Positions 43,671 through 55,766 of a DNA stretch of 64,000 nucleotides are shown piece after piece. The DNA is from Excoecaria cochinchinensis. Its lineage: Eukaryota; Streptophyta; Magnoliopsida; Malpighiales; Euphorbiaceae. The stretch lies in NCBI GenBank assembly GCA_947683425.1, contig CANTUQ010000109.1, forward strand, positions 1,084,501 to 1,148,500, written 5' to 3'. The position numbers and the translations under genes were made by a program. The notes beneath the pieces were generated by a model. That model saw only the letters and a list, made by a program, of their open reading frames with translations. It was not told the DNA's origin and did no database searches. How positions within the stretch are numbered: position 1 is the first letter of the stretch; every line of letters begins with the position of its first letter.

Positions 43671-44240
43671 TTTTAATAGCATTAAACATAAAATTGATCT
43701 TACATAAAAATGATCTTGGATAACAAAGATATTTAGGATCATGAATTATATGTCTGTGATATCAGCTCTTGATAGGAATGTTAGGCATATTTATATACAA
43801 AAAACTGATCTTTCGTAGTTTACATTAATCATTTTCAGCTACGCAAAAATAACCCTATTCATCATTTATCAAAATTCATTGCTACTAAGAAATTTATTAA
43901 GAATCCTCTAACTAGTCTTCTACTTACTAAGACACTTTTGTACTCTAGCAAGTTGTTACCATTTATTGCGGCAAGCCTTCAATTTCTGCTTGTTCTTGGC
44001 CGAATTTATGTAGACAGGCTATTCCATTGAATATAAAAATTTACACACAGATGTTGAAGGCTGAGATCCCCAACAATATCCCTCACCTCTATTTCCGACT
44101 AGCATATTAAGGGCAATAAAAGTGTTGCTTCATGTTATATTTTTTAATTTATCACATAAGTATGCACATGAAAATCTAATATTCATGACTTACTTTACTT
44201 TCATAGATATATATATTATGGCACCATTTGTACCCATTTT
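43671..44240. other. Non-coding, no feature recognised
   Basis: About 570 AT-rich bases right of the repeat array. No coding frame or repeat seen. Confidence 0.4.
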
Positions 44241-45640
44241 TCAATTTCATGCTTAAAATTCATTTAGGCATTGCCACTAGTCTTATGCCCACATTTATAA
44301 CTTACTTGATCATGCCTTTAGTTCCACTTTAGTGGGATGTACATAAGCATAAAATAGCGTATTCACATATTCTTAAGTTAAAAATTCATGATCGCATGAT
44401 ACACCCATAATGCATAACCATCACTTACATCAGGCATCCACAAAGCAAATTTCACAATCAAATCCCACAATTAATTCAGTCCTCACTACTACACAATATT
44501 CATGTCATTTAAACAAGAATTAACATGTTAATATGGATTAAGCATAACCCTCTAATACTTTTGGTCCAATTCGTAAATCGAATTTAAGTTCACACTTTTC
44601 TCTACATTCCCTTTACTTAAAATCTATCTCACATAGGTTAATTTTAAAAGTCTTATAATAATTTCATCAAACTACTAACAGATCAAAAATTCAACTTCAA
44701 ACATAATGTGTCCAAGTTGAGAAAAACAGAGATCTTAAATTTAAAATTCAAATTGACTTCATACAACGTACTATTATATATACCCAATAGCATGAATACC
44801 AAATTAATTTTTACTAAACCTCAAAAGTAATTAAACCTTAATATCTACATGACTACATGAATTAGAAAAGGATAAATTTGGTAATGCACGAGTCTCAAAA
44901 AAATTACAAATCAACTTCAAAATGCTTCAATTAAGTTCACTAAGATTGATCTAAACCTCCAAGAAGTCATCTCAAGCATAGACACACAAAGGGTTTCACA
45001 TATTTGTCACAAAATCGCATATTTATTATCTCTTATAATTCAATCATAAAAGCCCCAAATTAATTGTATCAAATTCTAAGCATACCGTACACTCTACCAT
45101 AAACATAACCTAATAAAAATTGAGAAAAATATAAATGGGGATTCTCAAACCTCAATTCATGCCAAAAACAAGATCCCAAGTCTTCAAAATCACCACTAAG
45201 CTCAAATCAGACTTCTTTTCCCTTTCCTTTCCCTTCTTATCTCCTCTTCTTTATTCGAAAATTCTAGTATCTAGGTTTCAAATGTCACAAACCAAAAATC
45301 CCTAGCAACCTGATTTTCCTTTCTTTTCCTTCTTTTTCCTTCATGATTTCTGAGTTTCTTTGCAACAAAAATCTCCCAAAAGCTGTTGTTGCTCGTGGGT
45401 AAAGTGAAGGTCGCTATGTGTGGGGTTTTGCATAGAAGAGATTGGCGAGATGGGAGAAGAAAAGACACAGGAGAGGGGGCGAAGAAGCTGCTGGAAACGC
45501 AACAAAAGAAAGAAAATAAAAGGAGAAGGAGAGTGCCAGTAGTCTCGAAATTGAAAGTGAAGTGAGTAGAGTTGGTCGTCAATCTGGAAATCAGTAGGAA
45601 AATGAGAGTAGAAATGAAAGGGGGAGTGTAAAAGCAAAAT
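44240..45640 (-). repeat. Possible decayed gypsy LTR, reversed
   Basis: The minus strand from about 45640 resembles the transcribed part of a plant gypsy LTR: a CT-rich leader (45640-45270), then AT-rich DNA. Frames on it (98-103 codons) are Ser/Phe-rich leader translations, not proteins. No end or duplication was found. Confidence 0.3.
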
Positions 45641-45799
45641 GATGAAAGAGGAATGTGAGAAGAAATGAAAAATAGTAAAATGATTTTTTCTTTTACGTTT
45701 TAGAAAAAAGTGACATTTTTGAAAAAATAAATTGCATAAATGAAATGAAAAATTTAACAGGTTTTATATTTGAAATATTTTGAAAAGCTTGTTTTTTTT

Positions 45800-47860
45800 G
45801 TTATTTTTATTTTTTTTGTGTATAATTAAGTAAAGAGCCCTAGAAAAAAATGGGTCAAAATATTCATTAATAACCTAATTGGGACCAAATTGGTTGGACC
45901 TGGTTTGGCCCAATTAAAAGGGATATATAAGCTTGAAAAATCTGCATTTCATGAATGTTTAACAAGCTTCTCCTCCATGGCCGAACTCCCTCTCTGATTT
46001 TCTCCATAGATTTTCTTCCACTCTCTCTTCTAAACTCACCCAAATTTCACACTCCAAGCAATTCAGAGGCTCCAAACTCATTATTGGAAATCTCAAGACA
46101 TCAAATTAAGTGGTAGAGTTGATAAAATTGTGGAGTTTAAGTGTGAAGCAAAAATTCAAGTAAGTTAAGTTAGTGAGATTTTATTGAGTCTAATCGGTTT
46201 TTAGGTAGAATTTAGCATAGAGATTTATATTATGTGCATATTTTGAGTTATGGAAGAAGAAAGTTGAAGGAAATCTCATGTGTATGTTTTGGCCAATGAA
46301 AGGGATATAGAGGAGGTGACCAAATCCAAAGGAAAAGGAAAGGAGGAAGAAGAATAGGCTTGGAAAGGAGGAGAATCAGGTTTGTGGATACAAATTCTCC
46401 TATTTTTCATTTATTTTGATTTTGTTCATGTGTATTTATGTGAGTGTGTGAATGAAAAAATATGCATGTATAATATGATTTAAGCATATAAATATGATAA
46501 TTACGTTGAAATATGATGTATAGCATGACAAGTGTGAGAAAAATAAAATTAGAGAGATGAACATGTGTGAAGCCAAATGGGACCCTAGGATATTTAAAGT
46601 GAAATTTTGATATTTTAATGAATTTTAAGCATGAAAATGAAAATATAATTAAAAATAGGCTTGTAACAATTTAATGAGAATTTTTAAGAATTAATTGAAT
46701 ATATTTTAGGTTATGGAAGCAATATGTATTAAATGATAAAAATGTAATATGTAAGTTTAAAGGGTGATAATGGTGTAATTAGGTGAGAAATAAATAAGGA
46801 ATAATATGGAATCATAGTATGTGGAAAGAAAATAAATTTTGGGGTGAGAACATAAAGAGGCCGAATGGTGCATGGTGTGCAAAAAAAAAAATGATGATAT
46901 GAAATGTTCATGATTATATAAACATGGAAATGGAATGAAATATAAAGTATGAGAGTTTATTATTTGACATGCAATATAAACTATAAAGTATGAGAGTTTA
47001 TTATTTGACATGCATGAATATAGAAATGGAATGAAATATAAAGTATGAGAGTTTACTATTTGACATGCTTGAATATAGAATACGAACATAACAAGATATG
47101 GTATGAAGTTATGTAAATGTGGAAAATAAAAGACAAATGAATATCGCCCTTAGTATACTGGTAGTTAAATCTAGTTCAAAATACAATTGGCTAGCCATAG
47201 GGATACCTATATCACAATTTGAGTTATGACGACTTGTATGGATAGGCTAATGGCGGTCTACTATGTATAGCTCTATGCCATTATGACATTATGGATTTAT
47301 GGCTCTTTTATGGCTTTCTTTTAAGGCTCCTGGAGTTAATGATCCTTAGTGGTCACTACCTCTTATGGCTTTGGGCCCAATGGGATCCACATCCTGCATA
47401 TTCAGTTGAAAAATTTCTACCGGATATTAGTAGGGACAAAATAAGAAAATAAGTTTAAAGGAGAAAATATAGGATAAATATAAAGAAAAGGAGATGAAAA
47501 ATGTAACATGTAAAGAGCTAAAAGTTAAAAGGACCAAATGGTAATTATACAAGAATTAGGGTTAAAAGAGTAAATATGAAGAAATTAGAAAATTCGAAAG
47601 TAAATGTAAGTTAAAGGTATGAAAATAAGGACTAAAACTGTAATATGTATGAAAATGGTTTAAAGGGACTAAAGAGGAATTTATGTGTAAAAGAACAAGT
47701 TAAGGATGAAAAATTAATATTTAATGGTAAATATATAATATAAAAGGGCAAAATCGAAAATAAATGAAAAATTAGGGACAAAATAGAAACTTTGCTGGTA
47801 TTCGCCTAAAATAAGGAATAAATAGCAAAATTGACAAGATTATAGTAAACAATAAAATTA
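45800..47860 (+). repeat. Possible decayed gypsy (Tekay/Del-like) LTR
   Basis: Shows a TATA-like GATATATAAGC at about 45922, a leader with CCATGGCCGAACTCCCTCTC (45977), and beyond 47400 several 'GGGACTAAA' and 'AGGACCAAATGGTAA' phrases often seen in plant gypsy LTRs. A ~60-bp unit (AAGTATGAGAGTTTATTATTTGACATGC) is tandemly repeated three times at 46940-47070. Limits and duplication are not found. Confidence 0.35.
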
Positions 47861-47879
47861 AGGAATCTAAATTAAAGAA

Positions 47880-47970
47880 TTAATAATAATAATAATAATG
47901 ATGATGATGATGATGACGACGATGATAAATATGTTACTAATAATACGCATATGCATAAGGCATGTGTGGG

Positions 47971-48014
<44 letters not shown>
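47880..48014. repeat. Compound microsatellites
   Basis: (AAT)n merging into (GAT)n and GAC at 47881-47926, and (TA)n of about 21 units at 47972-48014. Confidence 0.9.
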
Positions 48015-48017
<3 letters not shown>

Positions 48018-48121
48018 GTTATAATAATAAGAATAATATAAGAAATGTTCTAATTAATATGGATATTAATTAAAGGACTTATATAATTGTTGGTATATTT
48101 AATTTATCGACTCAAAAATGC

Positions 48122-49390
48122 TTGAATGTATGCATGTGTGAGTGTGTTAAAGGAGGTTTGGGTTTTATTGAATATGCAAGCTCTCAACCTGCATACATGG
48201 ATGGAGCGAAAATTAGATATCCATGCAAAAAATGCAAAAACAGGTGTTATCTTTCTACTGATGAAATGCATCTCCATTTGTTAATAAAGGGGTTTGTACC
48301 TAATTATTTTGAGTGGATATGACGTGGAGAGCCAATAATTTGTATCACGTCTAGAAGTAATGAAGTTAAATCGTCAGTAAATGTGTCTGAATTTCAAGGG
48401 GGGATGAATTTATGATAAGTAATATTTGTCCAACTGAAAATCCATATTTCCAAATGATTTATAATGCAGCAGAAAATTCATTTCAGCCGAATTTACATAA
48501 TGTCGAAGAAGAACCCAACCCAACTGCCAAAAAGTTTTTCAATTTACTTAATGCAGTTGACCAAAAATTATGGCCAAGCTGTGATAACATGACCCAATTA
48601 GGTGCTATTGCTCATATTTTGAACATAAAATTTAAAGGTCATATTTCTGATCGTAATTTAGATAAAATTTTGACTTGGTACAATGAATCATTGCTTTCGG
48701 ATCATAAAATGGTCAACAGTTTTTGCAATAGTTTGCCAGTAGAAAAAATGGATTACTGTAGGCTGGGATGTATGCTGTTTTGGGGAGTTGATGTTGAATT
48801 ATAGGAATGCAAATTTTATAGCAAACCAAGGTTCAAACCAATAAATGCTAAAAGGAAGCAGAAATTAATACTATAAAAGTGGATGTATTATTTTCCCCTA
48901 ACCCAAAGACTTCAGAGACTATATGCCTCGAATGTCATTACAGCTCACATGAGATGGCATAATGAACATGAACAGTAAGATGGAATATTAAACCATCCAT
49001 CGGATGTAGTCGCATGAAAATATTTCAATAACATCCACCACGACTTTACTGCTGATAGTAGAAATGTTATAAATTGTGTTTAAGCACTGATGGTTTTCAA
49101 CTTTTTAGGCAATCGGGCTAGCAATATTCATCATGGCCAATCATAATAATTTCTTATAATTTGCCTCCATGGATATGTATGAACGAGGCTTACATATTTT
49201 TTACAGCGATTGTGGCTGGGTTGAAAAATCCAAAGCATAAAATTGATATTTTTTTACAACCATTGATATCTGAATTGCAGCGACTATGGGAATTCGATGT
49301 TTTAACATATCATGTGTCTCTTCAACAAAAATTTATGATGAGAGCAGCTTTGTTGGTAATTTTTCTGCCTTTGCTATGTTATTTGTAAGG
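48122..49390 (+). pseudogene. CACTA transposase TNP2 remnant
   Basis: This would be the DNA-cutting transposase of an En/Spm-CACTA element. The N-terminal transposase-associated zinc domain reads KIRYPCKKCKNRCYLSTDE and GFVPNYFEW (48200-48320). Next, NPTAKKFFNLLNAVDQKLWP and LGCMLFWGVDVE (48480-48800) fit the linker. Then, across several frames, LTQRLQRLYAS and MRWHNE (about 48900-48960), HPSDVVA, and LPPWICMNEAYIFFTAIV plus IDIFLQPLISELQRLWE (49160-49300) match the Transposase_21 core. At least four stops or frameshifts and loss of everything past 'MRAALL' make it dead. Confidence 0.85.
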
Positions 49391-49519
49391 AGTTTGAATT
49401 GGAGTTGGTTGGCATTAAAATAGTAATATATAAGTGTTTTTGTGAATTTCATACATAAGATTTGCTAAAAATTTAAAGGAAACTCTGTCGAAAGTTTTTG
49501 TAAAATATAAGCTGTTTGC

Positions 49520-50020
49520 AGGAAAAATCTTTAAGTAGGAGACCTACAATACATGAGGTGTTTTGGCACACTCGTACATGAAACCATGATGGTGTGAGTT
49601 TGTCAACAACTGATTTAGAGAAGTCCATCTAAGTTTATCTTACAATTTATTATTATTTTTTTATGTCATCTTACTTTAACTTTTGTACTAATTAACATTC
49701 GAATCATATTTATTACAAGAGCAAATAGAAGAGACTCTTCAATGTCAGACGGCGAGTTCTGAATCCATTACCACTCTCAAGAATTTTATGAGGTAGCTGG
49801 CGGTAAGGACCGGCATGGACAGGATTTTGGCTTGGATTCTTTTACAAATACTTGCTATTCACATTCCTCCTTATGTAGTACAGCTTCGACCAGTAGGCGG
49901 ACAGCAACCAGTGGTGAGGTAGTTGAGCTTCGTAACACAGTAGAAATGTTGATGAACCGAATTACTCACTTGGAGGATTTTATTAGCCGAAAATTACCTA
50001 ATGACACGCCACCGCAGTAG
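49520..50020 (+). pseudogene. CACTA second ORF (Ptta/En/Spm type) C-terminal remnant
   Basis: Frames at 49540-49620 read PTIHEVFWHTRT, a stop, then NHDGVSLSTTDLE, like the Ptta/En/Spm (PF03004) signature. The end (49832-50020) reads VELRNTVEMLMNRITHLEDF, a short coiled coil with heptad hydrophobics as found at the C-terminus of that family. In related elements this ORF encodes a protein that binds subterminal repeats. Confidence 0.6.
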
Positions 50021-50239
50021 TCTGATAATCCAGATTCTCCTATTGCTTAGTTAGTATTTTTACTATTTCTACTATGCTTAGTTGTAGTATTGTTAATTAT
50101 ATGTTAAGTTAATACGTTATTATTGCATTTATATGTTAAGATAATACATATATATTATTACATTTTTATCAAATTTACTTTTTCTAATTAGTACTTTTTT
50201 CATTATATTAATTTTTCCTATTACAATTTTTATATTACT

Positions 50240-50646
50240 TATTATTATATATTTAAAAAATATAGTCACTAAAAATAGCGACAGCCTTTAGCTCTCCATC
50301 ACTAAATGCAGTGACCGATTATATTGTTCCGTCTCTAAAAATAGCGACGGATAGAATATTACCGTCGCTATTTTTAGAGATGGAATGATTTCATCTGTCG
50401 CTATTTTTAGCAATGGAATAGCAATTACCTTCGCTATTTTTGGTGTCCATTTATTGTTTTGTTCTTCAAAAACAGTGACGGTTTTATTGTTCCATTGCCT
50501 GTCGCTATTTTTAGCTATGGAAGGAATTCCGTCGCAAAAAATTAAAAACAGCCTGAATAGCGACAAAACATGTTGGTCGCAAAATTTCGTCCCTAATATC
50601 AATTAGCGACTGAAATACGTTGCTAAATTGATTTTTTCTTATAGTG
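50240..50646. mobile_element. Right end of the CACTA element
   Basis: The edge reads TTTCTTATAGTG, the CACTATAAGAAA terminus, and the preceding 400 bases hold about ten TAGCGACGG/CCGTCGCTA-type subterminal motifs in both orientations. No matching left end was found upstream of 48.1 kb, so the element is truncated or buried under other insertions. Confidence 0.8.
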
Positions 50647-50831
50647 TATGTTGATGATGAAAACAAGTTTGATTAATATACCGTTGTGATGGAAAAATGC
50701 TTGTATAAGTAAATTCCCATTTGAATATATACTTAAGAGTAGTTGGTGGTTTTGAATTGTTTATGCCCTATGAAGTTGAACTAAAATTTTTTAAATTAAT
50801 GCATAAGTTAGTATGTTTGCAAGTTTATTAG

Positions 50832-51831
50832 TAGGGGTATTCATGGACCGGTTAATCGGTCCATGAGCGAAAAGAAAATCAGTCCATTAATATTGATTTT
50901 TTCAAAACACCAACCATTAATCAGTCTATTACAGTCGGTTAACCAATCCATCGGTTTTGATTTTTCGGATCGGTTGACTAATATTTTTTTGGTTAAACAC
51001 TACAATTATACGATGCATTCATAAACACCATTGTTATTAAAATAAAAGTTTTTAGTGGACATAAGAAACTTTGTTTTTAAGAATTAAAATTTAATAAGTA
51101 AATAAATTAATCGGTCTATAATCAATCTAATTAGATGGACAGTTATACTTACTAATCGGCATTTAAAACAAAAACTAAAAACTTAAGAATAATTAATATA
51201 ATAAAAAAAAAGTATAGCAAAAATACTTAAAAAATGCAATATTATTAAATATATAAGCATCCAATACTAATAATTCTTTTTCTTTTTTTTTTCTTAACTT
51301 GACACATTATTGTTACATATATTAAATTTGTTTTTTGAAAGTTATTGAAAATTTTAGTTAATATATTAATGTTATATAACTTTTCAAATATATTATGATT
51401 TTCATTAATGAAAAATTGATAAGTCAAGAAATAATAAAAAAAAAATACTAAATATGAGCATATTGAACAATTAATAGTTTAATTAAAGTGCCTTTAAAAA
51501 ACCTAAAATGAAATTAAAATATATTTCAAAGTAAATAAAAATTAAAAGAATTTAAATAATTAAATATGAAAATAATAAAATAAAAAAATTATAATAAAAA
51601 GAAAGAAAGAGTGAAATAAAGTTAATAGACTATAGAGGTGTTTATGTATCCGTTATCGGTTCAGTAAACCGGTCCATGAGTTAAAAAATTAATCAATCCA
51701 TTAATATTATTTTTTTTTATTAAAATACTAATCATTAAACATAAAAATTGATTCAGTTAACCTATTTTTCAGATCGGTTTCAGTTCAATTTCTTGGTTAA
51801 CTAAGACCAATGGTTTTTTTGAACACCCCTA
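50832..51831. mobile_element. hAT-type non-autonomous element, 1000 bp
   Basis: Ends TAGGGGTATTCA and TGAACACCCCTA (inverted repeat with one mismatch), flanked by an 8-bp duplication with one difference (TTTATTAG 50824-50831, GTTATTAG 51832-51839). Subterminal zones are rich in 'GGACCGGTTAA'/'TTAACCG'. The interior matches the reverse complement of the element at 24205-24964 over several segments (e.g. AAATAAATTAATCGGTC / the 24610-24660 stretch), so both belong to one family. Confidence 0.85.
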
Positions 51832-51839
51832 GTTATTAG

Positions 51840-52118
51840 TACGAGAATTTGATTATTTAATTGAATACCTTATCCTAAGAAGTCTTGAATTTAATTTATT
51901 ATCTAACATACATATATACATATATACATACATACATACATAATGGATATGTTAATTACATTTATAAATGAATACGAAGGTAGAAAACATGTAAGAATGC
52001 CAATAGTTTTATTTTGTAAAAAAAAAAAGGTAAAGTTCCAACTAAGGCAAAATTTGGAAAAAAGATAGAATATGGAATTATGATCAGGGATTTATACATA
52101 TATATATATGCACACACA
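51840..52118. other. Flank with microsatellite and a repeated target segment
   Basis: (CATA)n/(TACA)n at 51907-51942. The segment 51959-51999 (CATTTATAAATGAATACGAA and onward) is repeated at 63869-63909, just outside the Athila-type element B. Confidence 0.7.
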
Positions 52119-52123
52119 CATTT

Positions 52124-53438
52124 TGATGAAGCAAATTATTCCTATTTATTTTCCATAAAAAATTCCTATTTTGTGCTTATTTAATAAAATAAATATTTGA
52201 TTTAATTCCTATTCAATCTTTTAGTAGGAACTCATGCTCAATCGGAAAAAGAAATCAAAAGGTAGGAATTTAAAGTAAAAAATTGGAGCTGATAGGAAGT
52301 CAAGAAATGGAGCTGAGAATCAAAGAAATAAAAAATTGAAAGTCAAGAATTGAAGCTGAAAGTCAGAATACAATCAGGTATATATTTTCAACATGAAATC
52401 AAACTTAAGCGTGCCCACGGTTGCTTGCACAGAAATTATGCAGTGCAGATTTTTCAAGAATTGCTGCTATTGGAAATCAATTTAGCCAGATCTTTTACCT
52501 GACTTTTGCGAGCAAAATTGGACTTCTGAAAAGTTACTGAGGAAAATGATCAATTTTTTAGTCTAAGTTTTCTATAAATAGGATCTTGTGATGAAGGAAA
52601 GGAGATCTTGAATGTTAGTGATACTTTGAATTTAGCTTTCCTTATTTTTAATTAATAGTTTTTGCAAAGCCATGAGTGGCTGAATTTTCTTTTCTAGTCA
52701 AGGATATTAAGGTATGATTCATGAATAAATTGTGAGAATTCGTTTTCATTGTTTTCTCTTCTCAAATATCTGAATATTTTCTATACTTAATGATATTTTG
52801 TTCAATTAAAATTATTGACGTCTAATTTTGATTGAATAAATATTGCTAGTCAAATTGGTAAATCCGTAATTGTTTATTTGATTTGGTGAAGTAGCAGATC
52901 TGTGCACTCAGTGTGGGTGAATTTATTTGGTCCAATTTAAATAATCGAGCTTGTGTATTATTGATTGGAATTGGTAGCTTTTCTAATTCTTAATGCTATT
53001 TCTCAATTAAATCCTAAGAGCTTGTTTAGTGGTTATTGAGAAATAAGATTTATCAGCTGATCTTATCACTTTTAAATTAATATTAAGGAAGAGCAAAATA
53101 CTAGTGCTTGTTAGTGTTCATAACCAATTTATTTGAAGAAATAGGAATTTATCCAATTGTATTCAATGATCAGTTTGAATGAATCATAACAAAGATATTC
53201 CTTTGACTAGAAGTTTTTAATATCTGATTTACTCTTTTTAATTTTTTTGCTTTATGATTTATTTGTTTTAATCTTATTTTTCATAAACAAAAACCCCCTT
53301 CTTCTTTCTCTTGTTTCATAAACAAAATTCAGATCTAATAATTTGACCAATCTATTGGGAGACAACTCTGCTCATACTTTACTATAGAAAAAATTATAGA
53401 GTAGAATTTTATTTTTGTTGGATTCAACACCCATCAAA
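52124..53438 (+). repeat. 5' LTR of Athila-type B
   Basis: 1315 bp, TGATGAAGC to CACCCATCA, ends with inverted TGATG/CATCA. TATA box TATAAATA at 52573-52580. Confidence 0.95.
52573..52580 (+). promoter_or_regulatory. TATA box of Athila-type B 5' LTR
   Basis: TATAAATA followed by GGATCTTG; the same site in the 3' LTR is at 62985-62992. Confidence 0.7.
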
Positions 53439-53443
53439 TTTTG

Positions 53444-53461
53444 GCGCCGTTGCCGGGGATT
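53444..53461 (+). other. Primer binding site (tRNA-Asp)
   Basis: TGGCGCCGTTGCCGGGGA, the perfect Athila/Tat-type site, five bases after the LTR. Confidence 0.95.
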
Positions 53462-53511
53462 GGTGTCATTATTGATCTGAATTTTATTTTACTTTATTTT
53501 GCAATTTCTTT

Positions 53512-55766
53512 ATGACTCGTACTTCTCATGGAAGTGAATTAAATTTTGATTCAGAAATAGAGAAGACAGCCCGAAGATTGAGAAAGACAACTAAACAACA
53601 AAAAGCTTCCTCTTCCTATTCAACACAAACAGAGACAATTGTTGATTTATCAGAATTTTTCAAAGAACCTGAAATCATGGCTGAACCAGAACCAACTTTG
53701 AGAAGAATGGCTAATCCGGATGTCAACCAACAGCCCTTGTGCATTGAACTCCCTAATGTAGAGGTAAATTTTGAATTAAAATCTGGCTTGATCCACTTAT
53801 TACCCACTTTTCGTGGCCTTGCAGAAGAAGACCCTCATAAACATCTCAAGGAATTCCATGTGGTATGTTCCAGCATGAAACCACAAGGAGTAATAGTTGA
53901 CCAAATCAAAATTTTTCTTTGACAGAAAAAGCTAAAGATTGGCTGTATTATCTTCCACCTGGATCAATAACAACATGGAGTGAATTGAAAAGGCAATTCT
54001 TAGAAAAAATTTTCCCTGCTTCTAGAGCCACATCCATTAGAAAAAAAATTTGTGGAATTCGTCAACAAACTGGAGAAACTCTCTATGAATATTGGGAGAG
54101 GTTCAATCAATTGTGTGCAAGCTGCCCTCACCACCAAATTTCAGACCAGCTTCTAATACAATATTTTTATGAAGGATTATTGTTGTCAAATCGCAACATG
54201 ATTGATACTGCAAGTGGTGGAGCTTTGGTAGACAAAACTCTCAATCAAGCTAAGGAATTAATTACCAAAGTAGCTGCTAATTCTCAACAATTTGGCTCTA
54301 GACAAGATCATCCAATTAGGAGGGTTAATGAGGTAAGTGTAAATTCCATTGAATAAAGACTTGACAATTTAACTTCTCTTATGCAGAAATTTATGGTGGG
54401 AAATCAGCAACAAGTGAAGTCGTGTGGCATTTGTTCAAATTCTGATCATCCTACGGATATGTGTCCAACTCTTCAAGATGAAGAACATTTAAATGCTATA
54501 CAAGGACACCAAGGACAACAATACCAAAGGAAATACGATCCCTTTTCTACTACCTACAATCCTGGATGGAGAGACCACCCAAATCTGAGCTATGGATCAA
54601 GACCCAACAACTACCATCAGTACGGATATCAACCGAGACAACCAGCCCCTGCCCCACCTCCACAGGGATTCCAAGGATTTAAATATGATGCCCCTCCACC
54701 ATCAAAACTAGGTATGTCTTTAGACAATATAGTTGCAGCTTTAGCTACTAACATGCAACAATTTCAACAGGAGACCAAGGCCAGCATGTTGAATTTGGAA
54801 AATCAAATGAGCCAACTAGCTACCACAGTGGGCAAATTAGAAAATCCAAATTCTGGTCGCTTGCTATCTCAACCCGAAGTCAATCCTAAACAGAATGTGA
54901 GTGCCATGACATTAAGAAGTGGAAAAGAATTAAAAGAACCAGCAAAAAGGGTCACAAAATTCGTAGGTGAAGATGACATAGAGAAAGAGATGGAGCTGCC
55001 CCCACCAAATACCTCAGAAACATCTCAAACTAAATCACCTTTGATCATACCACCTCCCTTCCTGAGTAGACTGGCCAAATCAAAGAAGGAACAACAAGGA
55101 AAAGAAATTTTTGATATGTTTCAAAAAATTGAGATCACTCTTCTTGATGCCATTAAACAAGTGCCAAGATATGCAAAGTTCCTTAAGGAATTATGCACCA
55201 ACAAAAGGAAGTTGAAGGGGGATGAAAAAATTCATATGGGAGAAAATGTGTCTGCTGTCTTTCAAAAGAAACTACTTCCCAAGTGCAAAGACCCAGGTAT
55301 GTTCACCATTCCTTATACAATAGGTAACTCAAAATTTGAAAAATCATTGATAGACTTAGGAGCATCTATAAATGTCATGCCTAGTTCTATTTATCATTCT
55401 TTAAATATGGAACCACTTAAAGGAACTAATGTCATTATTCAGTTAGCAGACAGATCTATTGTTTACCTGGAAGGAATTTTGGAAGATATTTTAGTGCAGG
55501 TTGATAAGCTAGTATTTTCGGCTGATTTTTATGTGTTAGATATGGAGGAAGAACGTTCCTCAAAATCAGTTCCTATTTTGTTAGGAAGACCTTTTTTGAA
55601 AATAACCAGAACGAAGATAGATGTTGTAGAGGGAACGTTATCCATGCAGTTTGATGGAGAGAAAATAAAATTTGATATTTATGCTGCCATGAGGTATCCT
55701 TCTGATGTTGATTGTGTTTATGGAATTGATACAATTGACTCATTGACACAACAGGTTTTTGATTAA
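53512..55766 (+). pseudogene. Athila-type gag-protease (broken)
   Basis: ATG at 53512, 50 bases past the PBS. Gag reads FRGLAEEDPHKHLKEFH, then a frameshift near 53915, then KAKDWLYYLPPGSITTW, FPASRATSIRKKICGIRQ and LYEYWERFNQLCASCP. A TAA at 54354-54356 interrupts the region before a CCHC knuckle (CGICSNSDHPTDMC, about 54423-54464). Downstream are YNPGWRDHPNLSYG, a Gln/Pro-rich linker, and the protease with its catalytic Asp in DLGASINVMP (about 55350) and ILLGRPFL. A TAA at 55764 and a TGA at 55770 separate it from RT. Apart from the one frameshift everything stays in one frame, so the ancestor made a single gag-pol. Confidence 0.93.

Noticed and set aside
44500..44520. CACTACTACAC-like string as the missing left end of the CACTA element
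   Set aside because: No subterminal AGCGACGG motifs follow it.
45271..45637. Two Ser/Phe-rich minus-strand frames as secreted proteins
   Set aside because: The hydrophobic start looks like a signal peptide but both frames translate a CT-rich LTR leader.
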